Source: Bursaphelenchus xylophilus (Eukaryota; Nematoda; Chromadorea; Rhabditida; Aphelenchoididae). From it: a stretch of 64,000 nt of DNA. This document shows, piece after piece, positions 53,665 to 64,000 of this stretch (positions within the stretch are counted from its first letter, which is position 1; each line of letters opens with the position of its first letter). Where the stretch lies: the NCBI GenBank assembly GCA_904066235.2, contig CAJFCV020000004.1, forward strand, positions 4,712,001 to 4,776,000. Reading direction: 5' to 3'. Below the pieces are notes generated by a model. It had not been told where the DNA came from, ran no database searches, and saw nothing but the letters and a program-made list of their open reading frames with translations. A program made the position numbers and the translations under genes.

Positions 53665-55785
53665 ATGCCCCAGATGAAAAAGAATGAGAGACCCTTGGGG
53701 ATTGTGTTGATTGCCAAGGACGACACGCCCGAGAGAATACTGTTTAAGTTTCCTTATGTCATCGACATCCCTCAAGGTGGGTGTTTTGCTCAGTTTAGAG
53801 CTCTATCGATTTATTTGTTATGTTATCCATGCTAATCTTCTTATTGATTTGTGTTATTTTAGCCGCAAAGCTCTCGGAGAACTCTTCCGAATCCTCCGAA
53901 GCTTTGAATTCTCCCGAATCTCAGGAAAATATCGATGATGAGATGGACTTCCGGCCCAATGGCAAGTGTTCTTTGGAGATTTGCAACAAAAGAATTGATC
54001 CAAATGAAATCAAAAAGGATAAGAAGGAAGAGCGAGTTCCTTGGTAAGGTCGTTTACTTCATTGTGGCTTCGTTGAGAGGTTTTTCTAAAAATGATTCAT
54101 CCAGTTTCCCGGTGAAGATGCTTGCCGCCCTTTTGCAACCAAAAGAAGAGGTCCGAGAAGTCCCATTCGAGATCAAAGTAGACAATGTCAGGTACGCAGG
54201 GGTGCCTTGGCAAGTAAACAAAGCTGGGCAATGCATCTCCATCATCTTTGTCCTCCCAGGAACATGTTCTAATTACATTGTGGAGGCCTTCCAATCCCTG
54301 AGTCGGAAGCTGGTGGTGGCTATTCATAGTGAAGAAATGAGGTGTTCCTTCCTGAAAGAGCAGATCCATATCATCCAGCCATTGCTGGATAAGGCCGAGA
54401 GTAGCGACGATGAAAGTTACAATCCTTTCGTTGATATTGAAGGTGTGAAAATCTTTTTATTTTTTGCTATTGTACTGGACGTCGTCTGAAATGTTTTTGA
54501 TATAATAATTTCAACATAATACAATGTTTTGTTGCAGGACAAAGCAAACTGGCCAGAAGTTTGAGGGACGTCTACGAAGAGATCTGCGAACATGGAATCG
54601 TCGATGTTTTCATCAACGATTGCATCCAAGTTGGATTTTGTGTAGAGCCCAACTCTCTAAATGGTGTCGTGGTTACGCCTAACCCGTCCAGAGATGTAGA
54701 AATCCTGATGGAGTCTCTTCAACCTTACCATACCATCTTATTCTTCGAAGATTGTGCTCCAAGCCCTGACTGTAACCCCTTCTTCATCAAGTTTGTCGAA
54801 CATCATGATATTGAAAAGAGGTATTTTGTTGTTTTTTGTTTTATAATTTGCCTAATTCATTGTATGATATGAACTTTCAGCATCGAAGAGATCAGTTTCT
54901 CCTCTAATATGCCCCTGCCGCAAGTAAAGGACGTGGTTCGGCACTGTTTATTGTGGGCTCGGGCGAAAGTCATCTACCCCATCTGTTCAAGTAACCTTTA
55001 TTCGACGGCACAAAGTGAAGTCATTACTCAACGAACTCAGAAGGCGTTCAAAGAGCAGTTTCCTGAAGTCTCGTTGCCCCGATTACTCGCTCGTTTTCAT
55101 CCACCTTGCACTTTGGCCGAATTTCTGGAAGAAGTAAGTGTGAATGGGTAGTATAATGTAACAAGTCGTTTTTACGCAATTTTTGACTAAAACTTTGTTG
55201 AATGCTAATTGGAAAGATAGTATACGAAATGTGGGGAGCATATATAATTTTAATGTTGCTTTTAGGCGTCATTATACACCAAAATTCAAATCCGAAAGCA
55301 GATGTTGATCTTCCTGTTGAGAAACAACTTCCTAACCCAACTCCACACGTATTTATTCTTGATGCCCCCATCCACTCAAGTAGCCCGCTTCAAAAATCCA
55401 GTCTCAGATGCTGAGATGGTCCTCTTATCCAATAGAATCAAGACACAGCTGAGACAAGTCAAGGATAGTGTTTATCGAGATGCCCTCACGAGGATCTCCG
55501 TAGACGCCCAAAAGATTGGATTGGCCGAATCAGAGTTCTTCTGGCTACTCAGCACATTCTTGTCGTAAGTTTTGGATATCTAGTTGAGAGATATCTCTTA
55601 TTTTGTGTTTCTTTTATGACATATTTTTTAGACTCAAACAGTTTTTGAACGGCGAATTCCACATCGAAGCCATCATGTATAACAAAAAGCTGGACCGGTC
55701 AACCCTCAGCAGGATATTCGATATGTTCAGCGATGTCTTGGCCCCCTTTTTGTGCATGGATTTCGTGGAAACGAAGATGAGATAA
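53665..55785 (+). CDS. nprl-3: NPRL3, GATOR1 complex subunit
   Basis: Seven exons, 53665-53776, 53863-54043, 54105-54442, 54538-54820, 54881-55133, 55266-55564 and 55632-55785, 539 aa (human about 569). The longin-like N-terminus is GIVLIAKDDTPERILFKFPY. Then come ML-AALLQPKEEVREVPFEIK, VDNVRYAGVPWQV and ISIIFVLPGTCSNYIVEAFQ. The C-terminal winged-helix region keeps the family motif LKQFLNGEFHIEAIMYNKKL. NPRL3 with NPRL2 and DEPDC5 forms GATOR1, which switches off Rag GTPases and so TORC1 when amino acids are scarce, at the lysosome. An acceptor-like TGAATTGCAG ends at 53629, between the PDCL stop (193 bp away) and this ATG, so the gene may be an internal operon cistron. A Ser/Glu-rich insert (residues 38-75) is local. 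Confidence 0.9.
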
Positions 55786-55980
55786 AGAAACCTGACCTCA
55801 TGTATCAAATAGTTGTGATCTAATAGTTGAAATTACGTTATAGTTGGTTGTTATAATGAATATAAAGACAAAAAGATTTCTGCAAGGATTTGGATTTTAG
55901 AATTGATAAAGAGTTTGATTACTTCGAAATATTTGAAGTTTATGGAAGTTGACGACTAAAATAATATAGTTTTAATTTTA

Positions 55981-56531
55981 ATGTCAGGTCCACAAATTTC
56001 TTCAGAACTAAAATTCAGATCACTGGAATTCCTAAAGAAATTGGAGGATGATCTACTGGAAGCCAATGAAAATTATGGGAAAGTGGCAGAGGAGATCGAG
56101 GAATATGTAAATGTGAAAATGTTTTTGGATAAGGAGATTGTAAGCCGTATTTTTGGGCTTTTAACTTCCTATTTAGGAGTTTGGCGACAAATCTGAACGA
56201 AATATCATGACGAATATCGGATGTAACATCTACACAAAGGCTAAAATGTAACAATTTTTATTGAAAAAGAGTTTAATCGTAGCTTTTCTACCAGATGAAG
56301 TAAATATAATTTATTTCCAGCCCTGCCAATTCGAAGATAATCGTGTGTCTGATTGATGATATCTTTGTGGAAATGGATTATCAGAGAGCCGAGAAGTTCC
56401 TAGAACGAAAGTTGGAGATATTAAATCAGAAATTGGATCAGATTGGGAAACAAATGGCAGCCATCAGAGGTCATATTATGTTTGTTCATGCTGCTATGGA
56501 CCCATCGGGAGTGTTGCAAAGGATAGAATGA
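55981..56531 (+). CDS. UXT: UXT-like prefoldin-alpha subunit
   Basis: Three exons, 55981-56139, 56177-56247 and 56321-56531, 146 aa (human UXT 157). Two long helices (FRSLEFLKKLEDDLLEANEN and AEKFLERKLEILNQKLDQIG) flank a beta-hairpin with NIGCNIYTKAKIPANSKIIV, then LIDDIFVEMDYQRAEKF and AAIRGHIMF. The order C-N-x-Y/F ... P-x-x-S-K/R-I ... F-x-E-M/L is that of UXT and separates it from prefoldins 3 and 5. UXT is part of the R2TP/prefoldin-like (PAQosome) chaperone complex. The gene starts 195 bp after the nprl-3 stop and is followed 225 bp later by the CENP-X gene. AATAAA is at 56600-56605. Confidence 0.8.
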
Positions 56532-56756
56532 AGAGTTTAGAGAAGAATCGACAGGTTGATTATAATTTCACTTACATTTTTGTTGAGTTTCGCATTTTGA
56601 ATAAATTTTGATAGTATTGTTGGGTTTTTTTGATGTTGTACTTGAGGTTTGATGTCCTGTGTTACTGTTTGATTGGGGAAGTATGTTTTTTGTATGGAAG
56701 TGCAAGGATATTTAACATTTTATTGAACGCTTTAATTTGCTTCCAGTTACCCCTGA

Positions 56757-57020
56757 ATGGACCCAGTCCCCACAAATTCTTCAACGAAGTCTTCCAAACT
56801 CGAATGTTTTATTTCCGCCGATCATGTCCGCCCTCTGATCAGCGATGACAACAAGGAGAAGATCAAAGATGATGTCTTCCAACTTGTGGCCGCCGGTGCT
56901 CAAGTGATGGCCGAAGATCTTTTCCAATGCGCGATTGAATTGGCCCAAAAGAAAGGGCGGACCAATGTGACCGCCGGAGATGTAGACGCCTGTCTGGCCA
57001 ATGTTCTCTTCCAATATTAA
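56757..57020 (+). CDS. CENPX: CENP-X / MHF2-like histone-fold protein
   Basis: Single exon, 87 aa. A disordered start (MDPVPTNSSTKSSK) precedes a histone fold: helix 1 ADHVRPLISDDNKE, long helix 2 DDVFQLVAAGAQVMAEDLFQ continuing CAIELAQKKGR, and helix 3 VTAGDVDACLANVLFQY. Length and the C-terminal pattern V-x-x-x-D-V/L-x-x-x-L-x-x-x-L-x-x-Y/F at the very end match CENP-X (MHF2), which pairs with CENP-S at kinetochores and with FANCM at stalled forks. TAF- or NF-Y-type histone folds are alternatives, but those are longer. A CTTCCAG acceptor ends 10 bases before the ATG, consistent with trans-splicing. AATAAA at 57074-57079 ends the cluster. Confidence 0.65.
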   Translation: MDPVPTNSSTKSSKLECFISADHVRPLISDDNKEKIKDDVFQLVAAGAQVMAEDLFQCAIELAQKKGRTNVTAGDVDACLANVLFQY

Positions 57021-58763
57021 CTTGTTTTCTCTCCAAATTAATTTTGATCTCATATTCTCACTTATTTTTAATCAATAAATTAAGCCTTTAAATCCGTGAT
57101 CGCTGTATTTCAATCTGCGAAAGTAATGTTTTTTATTTTTAGTGCGGTGCCAATCAAAGCCGCTCTGTTCCAATTAACGCGTCGCAAATCGCATTCTGAT
57201 TCTCTGCTGGAGATCCAAATGCGTCGTTTACACACTTAAATCTGGATGGAAATACATTGGAAAAGTTGGCGAGTCAAAATTGAGAATGATGATATTGGGG
57301 GAGGAAAACATTTCTTATGAAGTTAATTTTGCTTCGTACTCCCCATGCATAATGAGTAGCACTTTTGCCTACCGTGTTACCCGCCTTTTTTGCCCAGGTG
57401 TCTTCCTTAATATGCATTCTTCTCCGCCGTCACCAGATTAACATATCCTATTGTTTTTCTGCCATGAATTTTGCGGATTATCCCCAAAATGATGGGATGT
57501 CAAGAGCAGAGCAAGTTCTGCGCTCTTTTTCTTGCACAAAAATTAATATTTGCATTGGAAGTTGACTTTTCTGCGTACTTCAACTTATCCCTTCAAAATT
57601 CGGATCCCAAAAAACATCTTTTCCCTCGGTTTTGATGGATACGTCTATGGCCAAACCCTACGGCCGAAAATATTAAAAATTACAGTAGCTTTTGACCCGA
57701 ACATGGCCGTGCCCTCGGGGGATGGACGAATTTATCAAAAGATGTTTGACAATATGTTTTTATTTTGGCCTCGGGTAACGTTTTTTAATCAAGTTAGGCG
57801 GCTCCCCTGAGGGCTCCGCCGAATCACAACTTTTGTGTTCGCTTGCTCCGGAAAAGGATGTTCAATCGGGGTGACAAGTCGAAGTTCTGGAAGGGAATGG
57901 ACGGGCGTATGGAGGATTGGAAACCGGATGAGGGTTACTTTTCCCGGGTAGGACTTGTAGATACAGTTATTTGAGGGCAAATATTATTGCTTCTTCGACT
58001 CTTGGTACACTGCAATAGGATACTTTTCACTGTTACAGTACCGTCGAAATTTTGTGTGTAATCTGGAAAATTTTCCCCTCTCCAAAAAATTTGAAAGTCT
58101 CGATCTACGGTTTACAACTCGATATTGACGTAAAGGCTGCAAAAAATCGACTCATCGGCAATTCCTGACCTCAAATTCTCGTCAATTCCCGCAGAACGCG
58201 GCCTAAAACTCGCGTGTATTTGTTCGTATTCTGCAATCTAGATTAGTGCTATGTTTGATCAAAAAAAATCTGTCGTCCGAGCTTGTTTCAGGCTATATTT
58301 TCCTAAAATTTTCAAGTTCTCAAAGCTCCGTCTCATTCTCCAAGATCTCCTCAAATCTTTTGTTTTCATTTTCTGTCCGTATTCAAATCTTTTCCATAAC
58401 TTTTCACCCCTTCCCTTTCAACCCACCGGCTGTTTTGGCATGTCATGTATCCCTGTGGATGCCCTGAGGGAGTATTTGAATAAAGCCGGTCTTTTCTTTG
58501 AATGTCAATCAGTGCGGTCCTTCTTTGCGGGCCGCTTTTCGCCGTTGCGCAAGGCCCAATTGGATATTTAATATTCATAAAAGGGACTTACTTATGCTCG
58601 AGACGAGTTCATTTACATTCTCCGGATTTGAGATATGTTAATGCCCTGCGGGCATGATTCGCGAAAGGTGGGGGTAGTTGGCCGTATAAGTGCGGGAGAA
58701 GATTGTTATTTGCTTCGTATCTTGGGATTACTGTAGCATTGAGTGTTTATTCTCAGATTGGAG
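57021..58763. other. Intergenic region, no gene seen
   Basis: Several short frames (57365-57565, 57550-57810, 58246-58571) overlap each other and lack support. CCCTGAGGGC-type motifs occur at 57805, 58461 and, as a variant, 58643. Nothing else recognised. Confidence 0.5.
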
Positions 58764-59354
58764 ATGGCTGAAGAGCCGCAGGTCAAGAAGCGAAATCTGT
58801 GGAACCCTGCGTTGGACGAGGATTCTGGAGAGAAGGAGAAGGTCGAGAAAAAGGCCAAGAACCAGAATGCGATGGCGAACGTAAGGAAAATGCAATGATT
58901 TGTCGATAAAAATTCATTTTCAGTTCCAGAACTGTCTCCAGATGCTGGCCCTGCTCCAGAAGCATCAGAATCCGGCTCCCCAACTTCCCCATCCCTTCCT
59001 TCAACTCTTAACCCAGCCAAATGGTAATCCAATTCCTGAAACCCCCGTTTCCTCGTTGAATTTCTCACATCCAATAATCTGATTACAGTTTCCCCTCCGT
59101 TCTTCCCATTTCCCCCTTTATTGCCGGCTCCCCCAAAAAAGAAATCGGAAGACAATCCGCCCGCGGCGCCTTCGACAGCCGGGCCAGTCCACAATCCAAT
59201 CGTGGACACGGTTCTGGGGACAACCAAGGGACCCGTCAATTATAATTGTTGTGCCATTTGTGGACAGAGCTTCCGGCTGACCACGGACCTGGTCCAACAC
59301 GTCAGGACCAATCATCGGCAGAACAGACATAAGCGGAAATATTTGGCTGAATGA
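58764..59354 (+). CDS. Single C2H2 zinc-finger protein, Pro-rich
   Basis: Three exons, 58764-58880, 58924-59023 and 59089-59354, 160 aa. The N-terminus (MAEEPQVKKRNLWNPALDED) is highly charged, followed by a Gln/Leu/Pro-rich stretch (FQNCLQMLALLQKHQNPAPQ) and PPFFPFPPLLPAPPKKK. One C2H2 finger lies near the C-terminus: CAICGQSFRLTTDLVQHVRT then NH (C-x2-C-x12-H-x4-H), followed by a basic tail RQNRHKRKYLAE. The finger and tail suggest a nuclear DNA- or RNA-binding protein with a short activation or repression region; no family is recognised. A TTATTCTCAG acceptor ends eight bases before the ATG, suggesting a trans-spliced message. With only one finger, specific DNA binding would need dimerisation or the basic tail. 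Confidence 0.78.
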
Positions 59355-60103
59355 AAAGGATTTGTGAATAACTGTGCTCTTTGAGTAGATTACGGTATCT
59401 TAGCTAATAGGGGAAGAGCTCAAAGTTTGATGCGATTTTGATCAAGTTTGGCATAAATTTAGATCCTATTTTTCGAATAAAAATTCGAGATTTTCGGATC
59501 GCGCTTTGCAGAAACGCACGGATTTGGATTAAAAATTTCAAACATTCAATTCTTTACAGAGGGTACCGCAAAAAATTTTTTTAAGTCAATGAAGAATTGA
59601 TTCTATAAAAAAATTCTTAAAGATACGAACAGCACCTTTTTTCTCTTCCCGTCTCTCCAAAATTTCCATGTTTTCTCGCCAAAATGAATCCTTTCTGTCT
59701 CGCGAAATTTTCAATAAATTTTTGTTTTTACTTTCTAATTTTTCTTTATCAAAATCTGCCATCGCACTTTGACCATTCGCTCTTGTCAGTTCGACCCTTA
59801 ATTTTCTCAAATTACGGTATATTTATTGAGGCCCATTTTGTACAGTCAACCAGTGCTTATGTTTACGTTGAGTCTGATGAAATATAAATACAGCAACCCC
59901 TTAAATTGAAGAGTCTACTTTTAAGCCCGATTTAAGTGGAATTCTCAATTCAAAAGCGGAAATAAAATAGAAACCTGCAGAGAGAATGCAAATTAAGAGT
60001 CTAAAAAGTTTGTTGAATCATGTAAGGAGGAGAGCAAATTAACCCAGGCAATTTTTTGCATAAATGTTATCTGTTTGAAAAACACCCTTTTACTATTGAA
60101 AAT
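59355..60103. repeat. Diverged MITE-family remnant and spacer
   Basis: 59411-59800 resembles the 2068-2502 family: GGGGAAGAGCTCAAAG, GATTTTGATCAAG, CGCTTTGCAGAAACGCAC, and, inverted at the other end, CAAAATCTGCCATCGCACTTT. The similarity is weak and by eye only. No gene seen. Confidence 0.4.
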
Positions 60104-60950
60104 GATTGGGCCCGGTTTTGTCCCCACCCGGTTTTGTCCCCAAGACGGTTTTGTCCCCAGGACGTTTTTGTCCCCACTTTTTTCGAGCCTTTTTGTCCCC
60201 AGACCGGTTTTGTCCCCAGGACGGTTTTGTCCCCAAGACGTTTTTGTCCCCACATTTTTTATTTTTTTGTCCCCACACCGGTTTTGTCCCCAGGACGTTT
60301 CTGTCCCCAAGCTGGATAGTGCGATTAAAAATTATGCATTCAAATGTTAATGCTGTTGGTTCGGTGCCCAGTACTGCTCAAACAACATGTTCTTAGCGCA
60401 TGGTACTGTATATTACAAGGTGGTACTATATAGCACGAGGTAAAAATTAAGCCATAACACGTCAATGCTATGGGTTTAAAGCCCAGTACTTCTCAAAAAT
60501 GTGTTTTAGCACATGGTACTACATAGCACGAATTTGTTTTTGCACAAAATGAACGTTTGATCAGTACTGCATACCAAAGCAACGTCATTCACGCGATATA
60601 GCTTAACTTCTACCTCGTGCTATATAGTACCACCTCGTACTATACAGTACCAAACGCTAAGAACATGTTGTTTTAGCAGTACTGGGCACCGAACCAACAG
60701 CATTAACATTTGAATGCATAATTTTTAATCGCACTATCCAGCTTGGGGACAGAAACGTCCTGGGGACAAAACCGGTGTGGGGACAAAAAAATAAAAAATG
60801 TGGGGACAAAAACGTCTTGGGGACAAAACCGTCCTGGGGACAAAACCGGTCTGGGGACAAAAAGGCTCGAAAAAAGTGGGGACAAAAACGTCCTGGGGAC
60901 AAAACCGTCTTGGGGACAAAACCGGGGTGGGGACAAAAACGTCCACTACG
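60104..60950. mobile_element. Foldback-like element with arms made of GGTTTTGTCCCCA subrepeats
   Basis: Inverted arms at 60111-60440 and 60613-60944 surround about 170 bp. The outer 200 bp of each arm is a tandem array of 17-18-bp units of the type GACGGTTTTGTCCCCA (GACGTTTTTGTCCCCA variants), in the other arm TGGGGACAAAACCGTC. The inner part of the arms carries GGTACTATATAGCACGAGG and its mirror. A 9-bp direct repeat, ATTGAAAAT, flanks the element at 60095-60103 and 60951-60959, as expected for a target-site duplication. It encodes no convincing protein. Confidence 0.8.
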
Positions 60951-60959
60951 ATTGAAAAT

Positions 60960-63900
60960 TCAGTTTTAAATTTACATCTACACTCGTTGACGCTTCGTAT
61001 ATCCGGCCATTTTGTTCACAGCGTTGTTTATTCCACACAAGGAGCGTCTCTTGGCCGAGGGAAACACTGAAACGTCCGTTCCTTTCCCGGAACATCATCA
61101 AATTCGGCCTCTTTGGCCGTTTTATAACGAAGACAAAGAGCGGCCGAAGGGCTGATAACTTTTGATTTTATCTTCGACATCCTTCATTCACTTAACGTCT
61201 GCAAAGAAAGGACTTTCGCGTGTTCGAAAAATTTGATTTCTCGTTTCAAATGTTGCTTTGAGTTGAAGGTTTAATGGAAAGAATCAAGGAAGGCAAGTTT
61301 TTAAAGTATAACCTGTTAAAACTTTGCATTCGTAATTTGTCCATAAATCATTTAGAATTGATTTTAGCACGTCTCTGCGGCTAAGTTATTCAATGCTTGC
61401 AATGTACCATTGAACTTACATAATTAAGGAAAAAATTCGTTTTAAAAAAATGTAAAATGATTTTTGACAGAACGATACAGAAAAAAAAATTATTTGTCAA
61501 CTCTAAAGGTCAGAGCCACAAAAGAATGTTTGTCAGTGCTGAACAATCATTAGCAATTACTTTTCTGTAATACTGAATACATCCATTAAAACTTGGCAGC
61601 ATTCTGCAACACTTTTTTGTCGAAGTCCTTCATCAATTCCCCTTCCTTTTTCTCCACAAAATAATCTGATTTATGGTTTCCAAACCCTGTTATGTCATTT
61701 AAATACGCACTCCATATCTCGCGCCTCTAATTCTTTTATTCTCCTCACATTTAGTGCCGGTTTTTTTTGTTTGTTTAACTGTTTTGGCAATTAATTTAAG
61801 TAATATGTGAAGTTCTTGCCCGCCCTCCAATTTGCTTGCCTTCCCTTTCGACGTCTTCAGAATCCACTTATAATTCGTGGCCATATTCGCGCATTCCAAC
61901 AACTCTTTTGCACTTGGCTACTCCTTACTTTTTCCGTTTTTATCTTCTTTCGATATTTTTTTTAGTTGAAAATACTCATTTCCCCTAAGGCGGTCTTGAT
62001 GTGACTGCCTGGGAAGTCATCAGAAACGCAGTAATTACTTTTTCAAATGTTCTGACTACTTGAGAAATTAATTTTTGATAATTTTACTGTAGCTATTAAA
62101 AATTTTTGAGATCTACTTCAAATATTTTTAAATTACCTAGATTCCAATATTACTGCTATTAAGCTACGATTTGAAGGATGTTTTTACATATCTGCGTCCC
62201 AGTTAGCAATAATTGTAATCCAATTTGGACCACAAATTAATTGAACCACTTTTTGATGACTTTAATTCCCGGGGCTCTATATTTTTCCTTTATTAGTGGC
62301 GTTTTTAAAAATTATTTGAATGGCAAAATAAAGAGTAATAGAGGAGTCTTGGAATTTGTTATGCTATACTTGATGGATGGACACTCTTTTGCATTTTTGG
62401 CTCAATTAAAAAATCAGACATGCGAAATAAAATGCGTTAACTTTTTTGTCAATTGTAAGCTTTTACAAAATCCAAAAATTCCATCAATTTCGGAGATTTT
62501 GATGACAGTTTGCAGAAATCTAATAAAAAATGTGCATGTTCTACAGTAGCTTATTAAGTGGACGAAATTTTGGGAGTTTAGAAAATCGTTTTACAAAAAA
62601 TTTCCCGCAAAATTCGGATGGATCCAGCCATAAATTTTTTCCCTGACTGTCTCCTAGTTTTCCTTATTATCTTGTCTGAAATTCTTATAAGTATCCCGGT
62701 TTTCCCTGCAAAGCGATTGCTATACTTTGAAAAGTTAAAATCCAGCCCCTCCTTGTAGCGCTTATAATTTTTTGCAACCTCTGGCTTCCCCCGCAACCCG
62801 CCCAACCTTCTTTTTTACGGTCAATTTAATCCATATTCAGCAGACATCTTGTCATATTTTTTCCGGGTTCAAAATATTGCCTTCGGCATACTTTTTACAC
62901 TTGTTTTCTTACATAATTTTTTGGAGATTATGACGCAACAATTGCGGACCTCTTAAATTTATTGTCCATTGTGTTGGAGGATAAAGAATCGTCGACCAAG
63001 CCTCGCTTTATTTCGCGACAAATCCTATAAATATTTTCAAAACTTCCTTTCCAGGGTTCTTAGTCTAATATCAGCTTTATTTTTCATCAAAATCCCGGAA
63101 ATTATGAACATTTTAAGCCTGATGATTTCAGATTTAACCACCAAAATTTGGTATAAATTGAAGAAAAACATTTTTTTGGTTTTCAGTTTATGATGGATAT
63201 CCGTTTTATTTTATTTTTCAGTAAATATTTTTATTCCACTTTTATTGTGTCGTTTTTCGAAATAATCTGAGAATCCGGTCAAAATTTGGGGAAAAACTAT
63301 AAAAAATTTATTGTCTCAATATTTTGTAATGGAAATCCAATAGTTGGGGAGTTCTGTAAGGGCAAATGGAAGTATAAAAATGCCAAAAAACGGAATGTAT
63401 TTTATTTTCCTCTACTTGAGGGACTGATATACGGTATGTTAATGTCACCTTACCGAACTGAAAAGCCCTGATCTTTTTATTTTTGATCTAAATTCAGAAC
63501 TATCAATTTGCAATCCATTCAAAAATAATTTTCCAGAACACTCAAAATTTCTCTTATTTACACATTACAGTAACCCTTCCTGAGTCATCATTTCCAAACC
63601 TGCAAACCGCGACAAGACTTTTTTTTTGAAAACCTTGACTTTCACAGTTCCAAAAGTCGCGAGGGAAAGAGAGAGATCTCTTTACCCGTTATATTTACGA
63701 TCCACTTGAGATAAACAACGGTATTCACATGTACTTGTACAATAAAAACTTTATATTTATTTGGTTTCCGCGGACAAATTCGTGGTTCAAATCTGACTGC
63801 AAACATGGGAATGGAACTTTTCAAAACATTTGTGCTTTATTGTTAGGTACAAAGTATTTTCGAATCAACGGTGTTTGATCAATTTTTGACTACGTTTAAG

Positions 63901-64000
63901 TTTTTATAGCTAACAAGCACCACATTTTTGTTTTTTATTGATTTTTTTACCTATCTTTATTCTGTCGACCTTTTACTTGTATTTAAAAAGTTTTATTTAC
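60960..64000. other. Terminal 3 kb, no gene recognised
   Basis: AT-rich with scattered short ORFs (61699-61902, 62241-62549, 63286-63471) lacking ATG starts, splice partners or known motifs. CTACAGTA-type motifs are at 62083, 62541 and 63567. Confidence 0.5.

Noticed and set aside
60111..60330. CRISPR-like array
   Set aside because: Units are directly adjacent without variable spacers and the host is eukaryotic; they are subrepeats of a foldback arm.
60056..60955. Open frames in all six frames rich in Phe-Val-Pro or Trp-Gly-Gln-Lys
   Set aside because: They are translations of the 17-18-bp GGTTTTGTCCCCA subrepeat, open in every frame and on both strands; the inverted copies read the same. 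No gene.
61699..61902. Basic 67-aa minus-strand ORF
   Set aside because: No splice partner and no family resemblance; codon use is AT-driven.
63770..63815. GGTTCAAATCT resembling a tRNA B box
   Set aside because: No acceptor or anticodon stem can be folded around it and there is no A box at the right distance.

Overview
The window is nuclear DNA from a nematode. The signs are AT-rich DNA, many introns of 40-200 bp with TTTTCAG- or TTTTAG-type 3' splice sites, likely trans-splice acceptors a few bases before start codons, tightly spaced co-directional genes that look like nematode operons, and a neighbouring rpl-20 (eL20) / cyc-2.1 (cytochrome c) pair as in C. elegans. I cannot name the species. 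All exon models are hand-built from splice signals and reading phase.

Layout. 1-1631 (+) holds the 3' exons of an M1 aminopeptidase (puromycin-sensitive type). 2068-2502 is a palindromic MITE. 2940-5080 (+) is a divergent nuclear hormone receptor, convergent with and overlapping by three to four bases a possible F-box gene at 5077-6949 (-). 6950-15409 is mostly non-coding: one possible small membrane ORF, a 1.6-kb inverted-repeat element (8337-9919) and a three-exon gene of unknown function (11173-12538). 15410-17651 (+) is a membrane-anchored carboxylesterase-fold protein that has lost its catalytic serine. Convergent with it is ECSIT (17858-19261, -), which is divergent from rpl-20 (19543-20932), followed by cyc-2.1 (21111-21493) and a CRAL-TRIO/GOLD lipid-transfer-type gene (21863-23278).

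The middle is dominated by one 24.4-kb minus-strand gene (23497-47946) with 17 exons in continuous phase. It encodes PDZ - long Q/P/S-rich linker - SoHo - three SH3 domains, a sorbin/CAP/vinexin protein (sorb-1-like) with a ZASP-type PDZ at its N-terminus. Its 14.2-kb last-but-two intron contains two complete genes (24017-24649 + and 25810-26466 -), a TA-flanked Tc1/mariner-like MITE (32835-33757) and a 1.6-kb palindrome (35114-36711). The palindrome arms are two inverted copies of a spliced gene, one apparently intact and one with a stop.

49369-52162 (+) carries three tandem secreted proteins rich in T-L-P repeats with a shared C-terminal helix and, for two of them, the same TATA promoter. 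52500-57020 (+) is a probable four-gene operon: PDCL (phosducin-like), NPRL3 (GATOR1), UXT (prefoldin-like) and CENP-X/MHF2. A single-C2H2 gene follows at 58764-59354. The last 4.5 kb holds a foldback element built of 17-18-bp subrepeats with a 9-bp target-site duplication (60104-60950), then nothing recognisable.

Functionally the window mixes housekeeping genes (translation, respiration, complex I assembly, TORC1 control, kinetochore/DNA repair), muscle-attachment scaffolding (sorb-1), and fast-evolving nematode families (NHR, possible F-box, dead esterase, TLP secreted proteins).
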